Positions 18,316 through 27,450 of a DNA stretch of 64,000 bases are shown piece after piece. Below the pieces are notes generated by a model. That model saw nothing but the letters and a program-made list of their open reading frames with translations. It searched no databases and was not told the DNA's origin. Origin of the DNA: Dyadobacter luteus. GTDB lineage: Bacteria; Bacteroidota; Bacteroidia; Cytophagales; Spirosomataceae. The translations under genes were made by a program, and so were the position numbers. The stretch lies in assembly GCF_003383615.1 (NCBI RefSeq), contig NZ_QNUL01000006.1:239674-303673 (forward strand), read 5' to 3'. Position 1 is the stretch's first letter, and each line of letters opens with the position of its first letter.

Positions 18316-19305
18316 ATGTCAATATTAGCTTTCCAAATGCCTGATAAGGTCGTCATGGAAAAAGCAGACGACTTCCATGGGTTGTTTGAGTTTAAGCCTC
18401 TAGAGAAAGGATACGGCGTAACAATTGGTAATGCGTTACGTAGAATACTCCTTTCATCTTTGGAAGGTTATGCCATCACGAGTGTGAAAGTGCCAGGTGT
18501 ACTTCACGAATTTTCTTCTATCGAAGGTATAGTTGAGGATGTAACAGAAATCATCCTGAACCTGAAAACGGTTCGTTTTAAAAAGGTTACGGATTTGAAT
18601 GAAAGCAGAATCGTTGTGAATCTTAAAAATGTATCGGTAGTTACTGCCGGTGATATTGGTAAGTTCACAAGTGCGTTCGAAGTGCTTAACCCAGATCAGG
18701 TAATTTGTCATATTGATGACAACAAAGAGTTCGAAATGGAACTTTTGTTGGATAAAGGAAGAGGATATGTTCCTGCTGACGAACCAAGAGCTAATGAATT
18801 GCCTTTCGGTTATATAGCAGTGGATTCTATCTATACCCCGATCAAAAACGTTAAATACAGCGTTGAGAACACAAGGGTAGAGCAGCGTACGGATTATGAG
18901 CGTTTGTTGATCGATATTCAGACTGACGGGTCTATTCACCCTGAAGATGCTTTGAAAGGAGCAGCTAATATTTTGATTCAACACTTCATGTTGTTCTCTG
19001 ATCAGACAATGACGTTTGAAAAGCAGAAAGCGGAAGAAGACAACCAGGTTGACGAAGAAATGTTGAGAATGAGAAAACTTCTTAAAACTTCATTGTCTGA
19101 ACTTGATTTGTCAGTTCGTGCTTATAACTGTCTTAAATCAGCAGATGTTAAATCACTTGGAGATTTAGTAAGACTTGAAATTTCGGATATGATGAAATTC
19201 CGTAATTTTGGTAAAAAGTCACTTACTGAGTTGGAGCAGCTTGTTGCTGATAAACAACTCACATTTGGAATGGATGTGGCCAAATATCGTTTGGACGAAG
19301 AATAA
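18316..19305 (+). CDS. rpoA: DNA-directed RNA polymerase alpha subunit
   Basis: Alpha dimerises to nucleate RNA polymerase assembly and its C-terminal domain contacts UP elements and activators. The 329-residue product has the alpha-NTD (residues about 20-230), including [20 protein letters not shown] and [20 protein letters not shown], a short linker and the alpha-CTD with [20 protein letters not shown] and [19 protein letters not shown]. Unlike its neighbours it has a strong Shine-Dalgarno 8 bases upstream and a 140-base structured leader. It is followed by rplQ after 73 bases. Confidence 0.98.
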   Translation: MSILAFQMPDKVVMEKADDFHGLFEFKPLEKGYGVTIGNALRRILLSSLEGYAITSVKVPGVLHEFSSIEGIVEDVTEIILNLKTVRFKKVTDLNESRIVVNLKNVSVVTAGDIGKFTSAFEVLNPDQVICHIDDNKEFEMELLLDKGRGYVPADEPRANELPFGYIAVDSIYTPIKNVKYSVENTRVEQRTDYERLLIDIQTDGSIHPEDALKGAANILIQHFMLFSDQTMTFEKQKAEEDNQVDEEMLRMRKLLKTSLSELDLSVRAYNCLKSADVKSLGDLVRLEISDMMKFRNFGKKSLTELEQLVADKQLTFGMDVAKYRLDEE

Positions 19306-19378
19306 TTTAAGTATTCCATCATAAGTATGTATTCTGTAGCGCGTTTGACGCAGCTCGAAGCAACTAAACAAAACAAAA

Positions 19379-20122
19379 ATGAGACACGGTAAAAAAGATA
19401 ATCACTTAGGAAGAACGGCATCTCACCGTAAGGCTATGTTGTCAAATATGGCTTCTTCTTTGATTATTCACAAGAGAATCGAAACTACTTTGCCTAAGGC
19501 GAAAGAACTTAGAAAGTATGTTGAGCCTTTGCTGACTCGTGCGAAGGAAGATTCTACGCATAACAGACGTATCGTTTTTTCTTATCTTAATGATAAAGAA
19601 TCTACGAAAGAACTTTTCGGAACAGTTGCCGATAAGATCGCAGATCGTCCGGGCGGATATACCCGCATCATCAAACTTGGAAACAGACTTGGAGATGCCG
19701 CTGAAGTAGCATTGGTTGAGCTTGTTGACTTTAATGATGCACTTCTTCTTGCTAATGCTGATAAACCAGCTAAAACACGTCGTAGCCGTCGTGGAGGTAA
19801 GAAAGCAGATGATTCACAAGCTGCTGCTGCTCCTGCTAAGGCGGAAGCTGTCGTTGCAGAAGGTGATGATCTTAAAAAAATTGAAGGTATCGGCCCTAAA
19901 ATTGCAGATCTTTTGATCGCTGGCGGAATCACTTCATTTGCTGAACTAGCTGCTGCTACACCTGAAGCTATCAAGGAAATCCTTGATGCAGCCGGAAGCC
20001 AGTATAACGTTCATAACCCGACTACATGGCCACAACAAGCTCAATTGGCTGCTGATGGCAAATGGGATGAGTTAAAGACATTGCAGGATGAACTTCTTGG
20101 CGGACGCGAAAGTGCTGAGTAA
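19379..20122 (+). CDS. rplQ: 50S ribosomal protein L17 fused to a helix-hairpin-helix domain
   Basis: Residues 1 to about 120 are a normal L17: [40 protein letters not shown], and [21 protein letters not shown]17 lies beside the tunnel exit. A basic and Ala-rich linker (about 127-160, with [15 protein letters not shown]) leads to a second domain. That domain has a helix-hairpin-helix signature, [20 protein letters not shown], then [20 protein letters not shown] and a Trp-containing end ([20 protein letters not shown]). Total length is 247, about twice the usual. Similar extensions on L17 or L21 are, to my knowledge, recurrent in Bacteroidota; their role is unknown. It ends the operon; a terminator follows. 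Confidence 0.95.
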   Translation: MRHGKKDNHLGRTASHRKAMLSNMASSLIIHKRIETTLPKAKELRKYVEPLLTRAKEDSTHNRRIVFSYLNDKESTKELFGTVADKIADRPGGYTRIIKLGNRLGDAAEVALVELVDFNDALLLANADKPAKTRRSRRGGKKADDSQAAAAPAKAEAVVAEGDDLKKIEGIGPKIADLLIAGGITSFAELAAATPEAIKEILDAAGSQYNVHNPTTWPQQAQLAADGKWDELKTLQDELLGGRESAE

Positions 20123-20147
20123 GATGTTCCCAATGCATTGATTATAT

Positions 20148-20187
20148 TAAAAGGGGTTAAACGTTTTTCGTTTGACCCCTTTTTTTG
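20148..20187 (+). terminator. Terminator of the ribosomal operon after rplQ
   Basis: The stem AGGGGTTAAACG pairs with CGTTTGACCCCT across a T5 loop (about 20152-20180, one mismatch) and is followed by seven T residues. It is the first clear terminator after rplC, about 15 kb upstream. Confidence 0.88.
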
Positions 20188-20199
20188 AGCAATATTCAT

Positions 20200-20207
20200 T
20201 ATTTTTG
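20200..20207 (+). promoter_or_regulatory. Probable carA promoter -7 element
   Basis: TATTTTTG (20200-20207) fits TAnnTTTG and is followed by CAG, as in other promoters here. A properly spaced -33 TTG is not evident; TTTG occurs at 20171-20174, 25 bases away, inside the terminator. The leader to carA would be about 90 bases. Confidence 0.5.
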
Positions 20208-20305
20208 CAGCGCCTTAGCGGGAAGCTGCCGGAAAGTTCAGTTTAACCGGCATTCTTTGGATCGAATTGAACGATATATAATAGTAAAAAACGATTTAAT
20301 CATAT

Positions 20306-21409
20306 ATGAATCAGAAAAAGGAAGCTCTGTTATTGCTGGAAGATGGAACAGCTTACAGAGGATTAGCTTTGGGGATAGACGGAACTACCGGAGGAGAGAT
20401 TTGTTTCAATACTGGTATGACTGGTTATCAGGAGATTTATACAGATCCTTCATACTATGGGCAGATTATCGTCAATACAACTTCACATATCGGTAACTAC
20501 GGTGTGCAGTTGGAAGATGAGGAAGAGTCGGCTTCTGTAAAGATCAGAGGGATGGTGTGTAACACTTTCTCTAATATCTATTCAAGAAGTACAGCGGATT
20601 TTTCTCTGCAGGAGTATTTTGAGAGAGCGAATATCGTTGGTATCAGCAATGTGGATACACGCCACCTTGTACGCCATGTGAGAGAGAAAGGTGTAATGAA
20701 TGCGATTATCTCTTCTCAGATTCTTGATGAAGTGGAGTTAATGAAAGAGCTGAAAAAGATTCCTTCTATGGACGGTCTTGAATTGTCATCAGAAGTGACG
20801 ACGCAAGAGCCTTACTTCGTAGGTGATGAAGCAACCAGCCAGTGGAAAGTGGCCGTGATGGACTACGGTATCAAGAAGAGTATCCTTACAAACCTTACAT
20901 CCAGAGGTTGCTATTGCAAGGTATTTCCCGCGAAAACAACTTTCGAAGAAGTGATGAATTGGCAGCCTGATGGCTTCTTTATTTCAAACGGTCCTGGTGA
21001 TCCTGCTTCTATGACATATGCAGTTGACAACGTAAATAAGATGGTTTTGACAGGTAAGCCTCTTTTCGGAATTTGCCTTGGACATCAGCTTTTGGCACTT
21101 TCCAGTGGCATTAATACGTATAAAATGCACCACGGACATCGCGGTTTGAATCACCCTGTGAAAAACCTAATTTCAGGATTGTGTGAAATTACATCGCAAA
21201 ATCATGGCTTTGCCGTGAAACAGGAGGAAATTGAAAAACATCCTGATGTAGAGGTGACGCATGTTAACCTGAACGATAAAACGATAGAAGGGATCAGACG
21301 TAAGGACTATCCTGCATTCTCGGTGCAATATCACCCGGAAGCATCCCCTGGTCCTCACGATTCGAGATATTTATTCGATCAGTTCGCTTCTATGCTTTCT
21401 GATAATTAA
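20306..21409 (+). CDS. carA: Carbamoyl-phosphate synthase small subunit
   Basis: CarA is the glutaminase subunit that supplies ammonia to CarB for carbamoyl phosphate, precursor of arginine and pyrimidines. The 367-residue product has the N-terminal CPSase domain (LEDGTAYRGLALGIDGTTGG, NTGMTGYQEIYTDPSYYGQI) and a class I glutamine amidotransferase domain. The catalytic triad is visible: Cys257 in GICLGHQLLALSSG, His343 and Glu345 in QYHPEASPGPHDS. The large subunit gene carB is not in the window, so the two are unlinked here. A terminator follows 6 bases after the stop. Confidence 0.97.
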   Translation: MNQKKEALLLLEDGTAYRGLALGIDGTTGGEICFNTGMTGYQEIYTDPSYYGQIIVNTTSHIGNYGVQLEDEEESASVKIRGMVCNTFSNIYSRSTADFSLQEYFERANIVGISNVDTRHLVRHVREKGVMNAIISSQILDEVELMKELKKIPSMDGLELSSEVTTQEPYFVGDEATSQWKVAVMDYGIKKSILTNLTSRGCYCKVFPAKTTFEEVMNWQPDGFFISNGPGDPASMTYAVDNVNKMVLTGKPLFGICLGHQLLALSSGINTYKMHHGHRGLNHPVKNLISGLCEITSQNHGFAVKQEEIEKHPDVEVTHVNLNDKTIEGIRRKDYPAFSVQYHPEASPGPHDSRYLFDQFASMLSDN

Positions 21410-21413
21410 GATT

Positions 21414-21442
21414 TAAAAAACCTCCGGTAAGGAGGTTTTTTT
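21414..21442 (+). terminator. Terminator after carA
   Basis: AAAAACCTCC (21416-21425) and GGAGGTTTTT (21431-21440) form a perfect 10-bp stem with a GGTAA loop and trailing T residues. Confidence 0.9.
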
Positions 21443-21634
21443 ATAGAGGTATGTAGGCATATTAAATGCACTTTTGTGCGTTCTATGCAAATAGGAAGAG
21501 GCTTGTCTCACTTACGTGCCCGATAAGTTTACAATGGATTACAAGGCACTTTAAATTTGTGTTAAAATGAATTGTCGCTTATGGATGCCAATTTTTTTGT
21601 GTTATTTTGTACCGTTAACATAATACATTATTAA

Positions 21635-22924
<1,290 letters not shown>

Positions 22925-22929
22925 TAAAA

Positions 22930-22962
22930 CAAAAAACCGGAACCTGAGTTCCGGTTTTTTTC
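22930..22962 (+). terminator. Terminator after eno
   Basis: AAAAAACCGGAAC (22931-22943) pairs with GTTCCGGTTTTTT (22948-22960) around a 4-base loop, with further T residues. The next gene starts only about 10 bases later, so it may rely on read-through. Confidence 0.88.
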
Positions 22963-22970
22963 CTTTGAAT

Positions 22971-23285
22971 ATGTCAGATCTGAAAAACCACTGGTTACTG
23001 AAGCCATTTCGTAATTTCTATACTGCCACATTGTTTGCGTGGCTGGTATGGGTTGTAGGTCTTGATAACAATAATATCAGGGTTGTTTTTTCTAATCGAA
23101 TGAAAATGAACGCTCTTGAAAAGGAAAAGAGCGCATTGAATGAAAAGATAAAGCTGGTAAATAAAGAACGCGAAGAAGTATTGGGTAATCCCCGAATGCT
23201 TGAAAAATGGGCAAGGGAAACCTACCTGATGAGGCGCCCCAAAGAGCAGGTCTACGTAATCGTAGACGAAAACAATAAGCCGTAA
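22971..23285 (+). CDS. Septum formation initiator, DivIC/FtsB-like
   Basis: A 104-residue bitopic membrane protein: a short cytoplasmic N-terminus, one transmembrane helix at about residues 20-35 (TATLFAWLVWVVGLDNNN), then a coiled-coil (MKMNALEKEKSALNEKIKLV, about 45-70) and a C-terminal region with WARETYLMRRPKEQVYVIVD. This layout and the ARETYLMRRPKE segment match the FtsB/DivIC family, which links early and late divisome proteins with FtsL and FtsQ. The start is the ATG at 22971; a TTG two codons upstream is possible. In many bacteria ftsB follows eno, as here, which supports the call. Confidence 0.88.
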   Translation: MSDLKNHWLLKPFRNFYTATLFAWLVWVVGLDNNNIRVVFSNRMKMNALEKEKSALNEKIKLVNKEREEVLGNPRMLEKWARETYLMRRPKEQVYVIVDENNKP

Positions 23286-23287
23286 GC

Positions 23288-23359
23288 GTGAAGATTGATT
23301 CTTTCGGGAGTCAGGTAGTTCACATCAATATGGATGGCTATTACTATCATTTACCTTGA
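23288..23359 (+). CDS. Possible 23-codon coupling ORF before the phosphatase gene
   Basis: Starting at GTG 23288, three bases after the DivIC-like stop, a reading frame encodes VKIDSFGSQVVHINMDGYYY followed by HLP. Its TGA stop overlaps the TTG start of the phosphatase gene (shared bases TTGA at 23356-23359). It would bridge the gap between the two genes and allow translational coupling. No homology can be claimed, and it may be chance. Confidence 0.25.
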   Translation: MKIDSFGSQVVHINMDGYYYHLP

Positions 23360-23865
23360 TTAGAGTACTTTTTGTTTGTTTAGGCAATATATGCCGTTCT
23401 CCTGTTGCCGAAGGAGTTTTTCAAAATCTGGTTACAAAGAATGGACTGGAAAATGTCATTTCTTGTGATTCGGCAGGCACTGCAGCTTATCATGTCGGGA
23501 GTCTGCCCGACAAACGAATGAGAAAGACTGCACTTGAAAGAGGAATTACACTGACACATACTGCACGTCAGCTCTCAGATGATGATTTTGCCGGCTTTGA
23601 TTATATCATGGCCATGGATGAATCTAATTTTTCAAATATTCGCGAACAGAGTTTCCGGGCTAACGGATATTATTTGCCGGATGACAAAGTATATCTCTAC
23701 CGGCTTTTTGATCCTGAACGAAAGGATTCGGTAATTGTTCCCGATCCCTATTATGATGGAGATTCTGCATTTACTGATGTGTACAACATTGTAAAGAGAA
23801 GCGGAGAGAAATTTCTGGAATATCTGATTGAAAAGCACGATTTGACTTTACAATCGGGGGACTAA
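23356..23865 (+). CDS. Low-molecular-weight protein tyrosine phosphatase
   Basis: The 169-residue product begins at a TTG codon (no in-frame ATG or GTG between it and an upstream stop) and starts IRVLFVCLGNICRSPVAEGV. Cys8-X5-Arg14 (CLGNICR) followed by Ser15 is the phosphatase P-loop. The general-acid Asp lies in IVPDPYYDGD. These enzymes act on phosphotyrosine or, in related families, on arsenate or phosphoarginine; the CLGNICRS version and DPYY segment fit tyrosine phosphatase. It sits between a division gene and gpmI. In capsule-producing bacteria such phosphatases pair with BY-kinases, but none is in this window, so the substrate is unknown. Confidence 0.92.
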   Translation: MIRVLFVCLGNICRSPVAEGVFQNLVTKNGLENVISCDSAGTAAYHVGSLPDKRMRKTALERGITLTHTARQLSDDDFAGFDYIMAMDESNFSNIREQSFRANGYYLPDDKVYLYRLFDPERKDSVIVPDPYYDGDSAFTDVYNIVKRSGEKFLEYLIEKHDLTLQSGD

Positions 23866-23920
23866 CCCGCAGTAGTGTTTGTTACTATATAAGAATCTGA
23901 ATACTTAAACTTTATATATT

Positions 23921-25453
23921 TTGAGCAAGAAAGTAATTCTTATCATCATGGACGGTTGGGGAATCGCCAAATTCGGCGAAGAGAACCGTTCTGCTATTAT
24001 CGCTGCAAAAACACCTTTTTACGATAGTATTTTACAAAAATACCCGCATAGCAAACTTGCTGCGAGCGGTTTGGCTGTTGGTTTACCCGATGGACAAATG
24101 GGTAACTCCGAAGTAGGGCATACCAATCTGGGTGCAGGTCGCGTAGTTTATCAGGATCTGGTTAAGATCAATCTGGCTGTTGCAGAAGGAACACTGGGAC
24201 AGGAAAAAGCATTGGTAGATGCACTGGATTACGCAAAGGTGAATAATAAAAAAGTACACTTTATCGGTCTGGTTTCTGATGGAGGTGTACACTCACATAT
24301 AGATCACCTGAAAGGGTTATGTAAAATCGCTGCTGACAAAGGTCTTGATCAGGTTTATGTGCATGCCTTTACGGATGGTCGTGACTGTGACCCTAAGAGC
24401 GGCCTGGGCTTCCTGACAGAGCTTACTGAAACCATGGCTTTGACAACCGGAAAGCTGGCAAGTGTAACGGGCCGTTATTATGCAATGGATAGAGACAAGC
24501 GTTGGGAGCGCGTGAAGCTGGCCTATGACGCAATGGTACATGGTGAAGGGAAACATGTTTTGCCAAGCCAGGTATTAAATGCGGTAGAAGCTTCGTACCA
24601 GGAAGGTATTACAGATGAGTTTATCACGCCGATTGTTTCAGTAGATGAAAATGGTGAGCCTATAGCAGTGATTCAGGATGGGGATGTGGTGCTGTGTTTC
24701 AACTTCCGTACAGACCGCGGACGCGAAATCACGGAAGTGCTTACTCAGCAGGATTTCCATGAGCAGAATATGCATAAGCTGAACCTGCGTTACATCACAA
24801 TGACAAACTATGATGATACCTACAAGGGAGTTGATGTGATATTTGATAAGGATAATCTGAACAATACCTTAGGTGAAGTGCTGGAAGCAGCTGGTAAGAA
24901 ACAGATCCGTATTGCAGAAACTGAAAAATATCCTCACGTTACATTCTTCTTCTCCGGAGGAAGGGAGCAGCCGTTCATAGGTGAAAGCAGATTACTTTGC
25001 CCGTCTCCAAAAGTGGCTACTTATGATCTTCAGCCTGAAATGTCTGCATTTGGTATTCGGGATTCAATCGTTCCTGAATTGGAAAAAGAAGAGGTGGATT
25101 TCGTTTGCCTCAACTTTGCAAATCCGGATATGGTTGGTCATACGGGTGTGTTTGAAGCAGCGGTGAAAGCTTGTGAAACAGTGGATCAATGTGTGGAGAC
25201 AGTAGTAACTACGGGATTGAAGCACGGATATTCTTCTATTATCATTGCTGACCATGGTAACTCAGATTATATGTCAAACGATGATGGATCGCCCAATACC
25301 GCGCATTCACTGAACCTGGTTCCTTGCGTTTTGGTAGATAACAATTATCAGACACCAATTCACGACGGAAAGCTGGCAGATATCGCACCTACTATTTTAG
25401 CATTGATGGGTATTGCCAAGCCGGAAGAAATGACTGGTAACAGCATTTTATAG
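23921..25453 (+). CDS. gpmI: Cofactor-independent phosphoglycerate mutase
   Basis: This binuclear metalloenzyme interconverts 3- and 2-phosphoglycerate through a phosphoserine intermediate, the step before enolase. The start is the TTG at 23921, since the strand MSKKVILIIMDGWG with metal ligand Asp11 is conserved and no upstream ATG exists. The phosphorylated serine is Ser63 in MGNSEVGHTNLGAGRVVYQD. Other signatures: VHAFTDGRDCDPKSG, VTGRYYAMDRDKRWER, and metal-binding LNFANPDMVGHTG and IIADHGNSDYM. Length 510 is normal. A strong terminator follows. Confidence 0.97.
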   Translation: MSKKVILIIMDGWGIAKFGEENRSAIIAAKTPFYDSILQKYPHSKLAASGLAVGLPDGQMGNSEVGHTNLGAGRVVYQDLVKINLAVAEGTLGQEKALVDALDYAKVNNKKVHFIGLVSDGGVHSHIDHLKGLCKIAADKGLDQVYVHAFTDGRDCDPKSGLGFLTELTETMALTTGKLASVTGRYYAMDRDKRWERVKLAYDAMVHGEGKHVLPSQVLNAVEASYQEGITDEFITPIVSVDENGEPIAVIQDGDVVLCFNFRTDRGREITEVLTQQDFHEQNMHKLNLRYITMTNYDDTYKGVDVIFDKDNLNNTLGEVLEAAGKKQIRIAETEKYPHVTFFFSGGREQPFIGESRLLCPSPKVATYDLQPEMSAFGIRDSIVPELEKEEVDFVCLNFANPDMVGHTGVFEAAVKACETVDQCVETVVTTGLKHGYSSIIIADHGNSDYMSNDDGSPNTAHSLNLVPCVLVDNNYQTPIHDGKLADIAPTILALMGIAKPEEMTGNSIL

Positions 25454-25479
25454 GCAAACCTGCCCGATTATATTAATTT

Positions 25480-25515
25480 TGTCAGAGAGCTTTTAAAAGG
25501 CTCTCTGATTTTTTA
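25480..25515 (+). terminator. Terminator after gpmI
   Basis: TCAGAGAGC (25482-25490) pairs with GCTCTCTGA (25500-25508) and is followed by TTTTTTAT. Confidence 0.88.
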
Positions 25516-25547
25516 TATGCCTTTTGAGGCTGTGATTTAGGATACCT

Positions 25548-26117
25548 ATGAACTATAATAAACTGTTTGTAATAAAGTGTCTGGTGATACTGTTTTCAGT
25601 CTTCCTGGCATCTTGTGATGGTGACCGCGTAGAAGAGGCAGGAGAAAAGGTATTTTACGATCTCAAAGGCTTTACTGAAGCTCAGATAACTTTACTGGAT
25701 AGTCTGAAACCACAGGTTTATAAGACGGTATCCATGGGCACTGAGCAAAACGTTGTGCGGAGCGAGGACGTGAATTGGGAAAAAGAGCTGGGGCTCTTTG
25801 TTCAGGCTGATATCAATAAGCCGGCTTTTAAGCAAAGTTACAGCATAGCTCGGCCGGATTCTTCCACCTTTGTATACACTTCAAAGGAGGGGGACAGGTT
25901 ACCGGTGCGTGAATTGAAGATCGTGATCGATACTGTAGGGAATCTCAGTTCGGCAGAAGCATATGTTAAGTCTGAGAATAAACTTTATGTTTCGGAAAAG
26001 CATATAACACTCAGTGTTAAAAACAATAGAATACAGCAATACCGAATCGTTGGTTTTCAGCAACTAATTATGATGGATAAAAAGCCATTTTCCATAAACG
26101 CTACTATTTCAAACTGA
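25548..26117 (+). CDS. Lipoprotein of unknown function
   Basis: A 189-residue protein with a lipoprotein signal peptide: hydrophobic residues 6-20 then FLASC, Cys23 being the lipidated residue, followed by Asp (CDGDR). The mature part contains a short helical region (GFTEAQITLLDSLKPQVYKT) and then a predicted all-beta region of alternating strands (STFVYTSKEGDRLPVRELKI, VIDTVGNLSSAEAYVKSENK). I do not recognise the family; the shape suggests a small soluble periplasm-facing beta domain. It lies after gpmI with a terminator in between and may be monocistronic. A strong bidirectional-looking hairpin lies downstream. Confidence 0.75.
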   Translation: MNYNKLFVIKCLVILFSVFLASCDGDRVEEAGEKVFYDLKGFTEAQITLLDSLKPQVYKTVSMGTEQNVVRSEDVNWEKELGLFVQADINKPAFKQSYSIARPDSSTFVYTSKEGDRLPVRELKIVIDTVGNLSSAEAYVKSENKLYVSEKHITLSVKNNRIQQYRIVGFQQLIMMDKKPFSINATISN

Positions 26118-26431
26118 TTCTTTTTGTATTATTCGACGCTGTTCGCTTATACCATAAGTTGGGTAAAGATTACCCAAAATTTAAGGACAAGATTCTCTGG
26201 CTGTTAAGAGGTTTTGATTTAAGCTTGAAATACCAAAAAAGCCTCTGGCATTATGCCGGAGGCTTTTTTGGTATTATTTACATATCAGTTTGATACTGTG
26301 TGGCCATCCAGTACTTCTGATCCGGCACAGAATTGTTGATTTTATCCTTGAAGTACAATCAAAATGTCTTGACAACGGGAAGGGTTGTCAGTTATGTAAA
26401 AGCTAAATCAAACTATAAAAAACGTAAATCA
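26118..26431. other. Intergenic region with one terminator
   Basis: This 314-base gap holds a long hairpin at 26230-26274 and, near 26370-26388, a short inverted repeat GACAAC..GTTGTC. No consensus TAnnTTTG promoter for the next gene was recognised, and the region from 26333 can be read in frame with that gene but lacks coding character. Confidence 0.5.
26230..26274. terminator. Long hairpin terminator, possibly bidirectional
   Basis: The arms run from ATACCAAAAAAGCC (26230-26243) to GGCTTTTTTGGTAT (26261-26274) with an inner stem of CTCTGGCA/TGCCGGAG. A-tract and T-tract flank the GC stem, so it would work in either direction. It ends the lipoprotein transcript. Confidence 0.85.
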
Positions 26432-27385
26432 ATGCAACAACAAGAACAGAAAAACAAGCAAAGCATAGCCTGGGCGATGGTAGTTGTCCTGGGGCTTGCA
26501 ACGGCCATGTTTGGCTACCTGTTTACCTCTCAAAAGAGCGAACTTACTCAACAGGAGAGTTTAGTAGTAGAAAAGGCCAGAGAATTGGCACTCACAAAAA
26601 CAAGATTAGATTCTATTTCGACTGTACTTGACGCCAAAATTGCGGAAATTGAAAGACTGGGTGGTGACGTAAGTGAACTTACCAAAGTGAAAGAGCAGCT
26701 TGAAAAAGATAAGCTGGCTTTCAGTAGAAGCAAAAAAGTGGAAACCGGTAAGTATCTTGCTAAAATTAAGGAATACGAAAAATTCCTTGCTGAAAAAGAT
26801 GAGGTTATCGCACAGTTAAGACTTGAAAACGAGCACCTGGTTGCCTCAAACGATTCTCTCAGCACACACGTGGGAACGCTTACAAGCGAAAGAGAGAGAT
26901 TAGTACAACGTCAGGCTGAACTTTCCGATTCGGTAACTACTTTCACAGCTGCCAACAGAGAACTTTCTGAGAAAGTGAGCCAGGCTGCAGCACTTAAAGC
27001 TGCAAATCTTAAAGTACTTACTGTAAATTCAAGAGGTAAAGTAAAAGACAAAAGCGAGTACAAAGCAAAACGTGTAGACAAGCTGAAACTTACTTTCAAC
27101 CTACCTGAAAACCAACTTACAGCGCTTGAACCAAAAGATATTTATATCAGAGTTCTGGATCCTGAAGGAGCAGTAGTTGCTGATGATGCAACTGGATCTG
27201 GTGAATTTGAGATCAACGGTTCTCCATCTAAGTTCACAGCGCGTGAGTCAATCGCTTACCAGAACAACAATCAAAAGGTTGAAATGCTATATGACAACGC
27301 ATCTCAGTTCCGTCCTGGTAAATATAATGTTGAGTTATATGCTGAGGGATACAAAATCGGGAATACGAATTTCACGATCAAGTAA
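26432..27385 (+). CDS. Membrane-anchored coiled-coil protein, function unknown
   Basis: The 317-residue product starting at ATG 26432 (MQQQEQKNKQ) has one transmembrane helix at about 12-31 (IAWAMVVVLGLATAMFGYLF). It is followed by a long coiled coil from about residue 33 to 190, rich in Glu, Lys, Leu and Ala heptads (EKARELALTKTRLDSISTVL, ELTKVKEQLEKDKLAFSRSK). A C-terminal beta-rich domain of about 115 residues starts near KLKLTFNLPENQLTALEPKD and ends GKYNVELYAEGYKIGNTNF. The topology is a cytoplasmic tail, one helix and a long periplasmic rod capped by a beta domain. I do not recognise the family. An alternative upstream TTG start at 26333 would add residues lacking coding character. Confidence 0.8.
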   Translation: MQQQEQKNKQSIAWAMVVVLGLATAMFGYLFTSQKSELTQQESLVVEKARELALTKTRLDSISTVLDAKIAEIERLGGDVSELTKVKEQLEKDKLAFSRSKKVETGKYLAKIKEYEKFLAEKDEVIAQLRLENEHLVASNDSLSTHVGTLTSERERLVQRQAELSDSVTTFTAANRELSEKVSQAAALKAANLKVLTVNSRGKVKDKSEYKAKRVDKLKLTFNLPENQLTALEPKDIYIRVLDPEGAVVADDATGSGEFEINGSPSKFTARESIAYQNNNQKVEMLYDNASQFRPGKYNVELYAEGYKIGNTNFTIK

Positions 27386-27415
27386 CCTGAAGATAACCAC
27401 ACCATACATACTCTT

Positions 27416-27448
27416 ACAGAGCGGTCGCTATAATGGCGGCCGCTCTTC
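27416..27448. terminator. Terminator between convergent genes
   Basis: AGAGCGGTCGC (27418-27428) pairs with GCGGCCGCTCT (27436-27446, one G-U pair), followed by TTCTTTTATTT on the plus strand. It ends the coiled-coil gene just before the PPK2 stop. Confidence 0.75.
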
Positions 27449-27450
27449 TT

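Noticed and set aside
19716..19916. Separate gene inside the 3' half of rplQ
   Set aside because: The frame overlaps the HhH extension, which reads continuously with L17 and has a conserved domain pattern; the alternative frame is Leu-rich noise.
694..20122. Long reading frames on the minus strand opposite ribosomal genes (for example 3199-3654, 7990-8337, 8537-8917)
   Set aside because: They are antisense to highly conserved genes, have no start signals or domain-like composition, and arise from codon bias of the sense strand.
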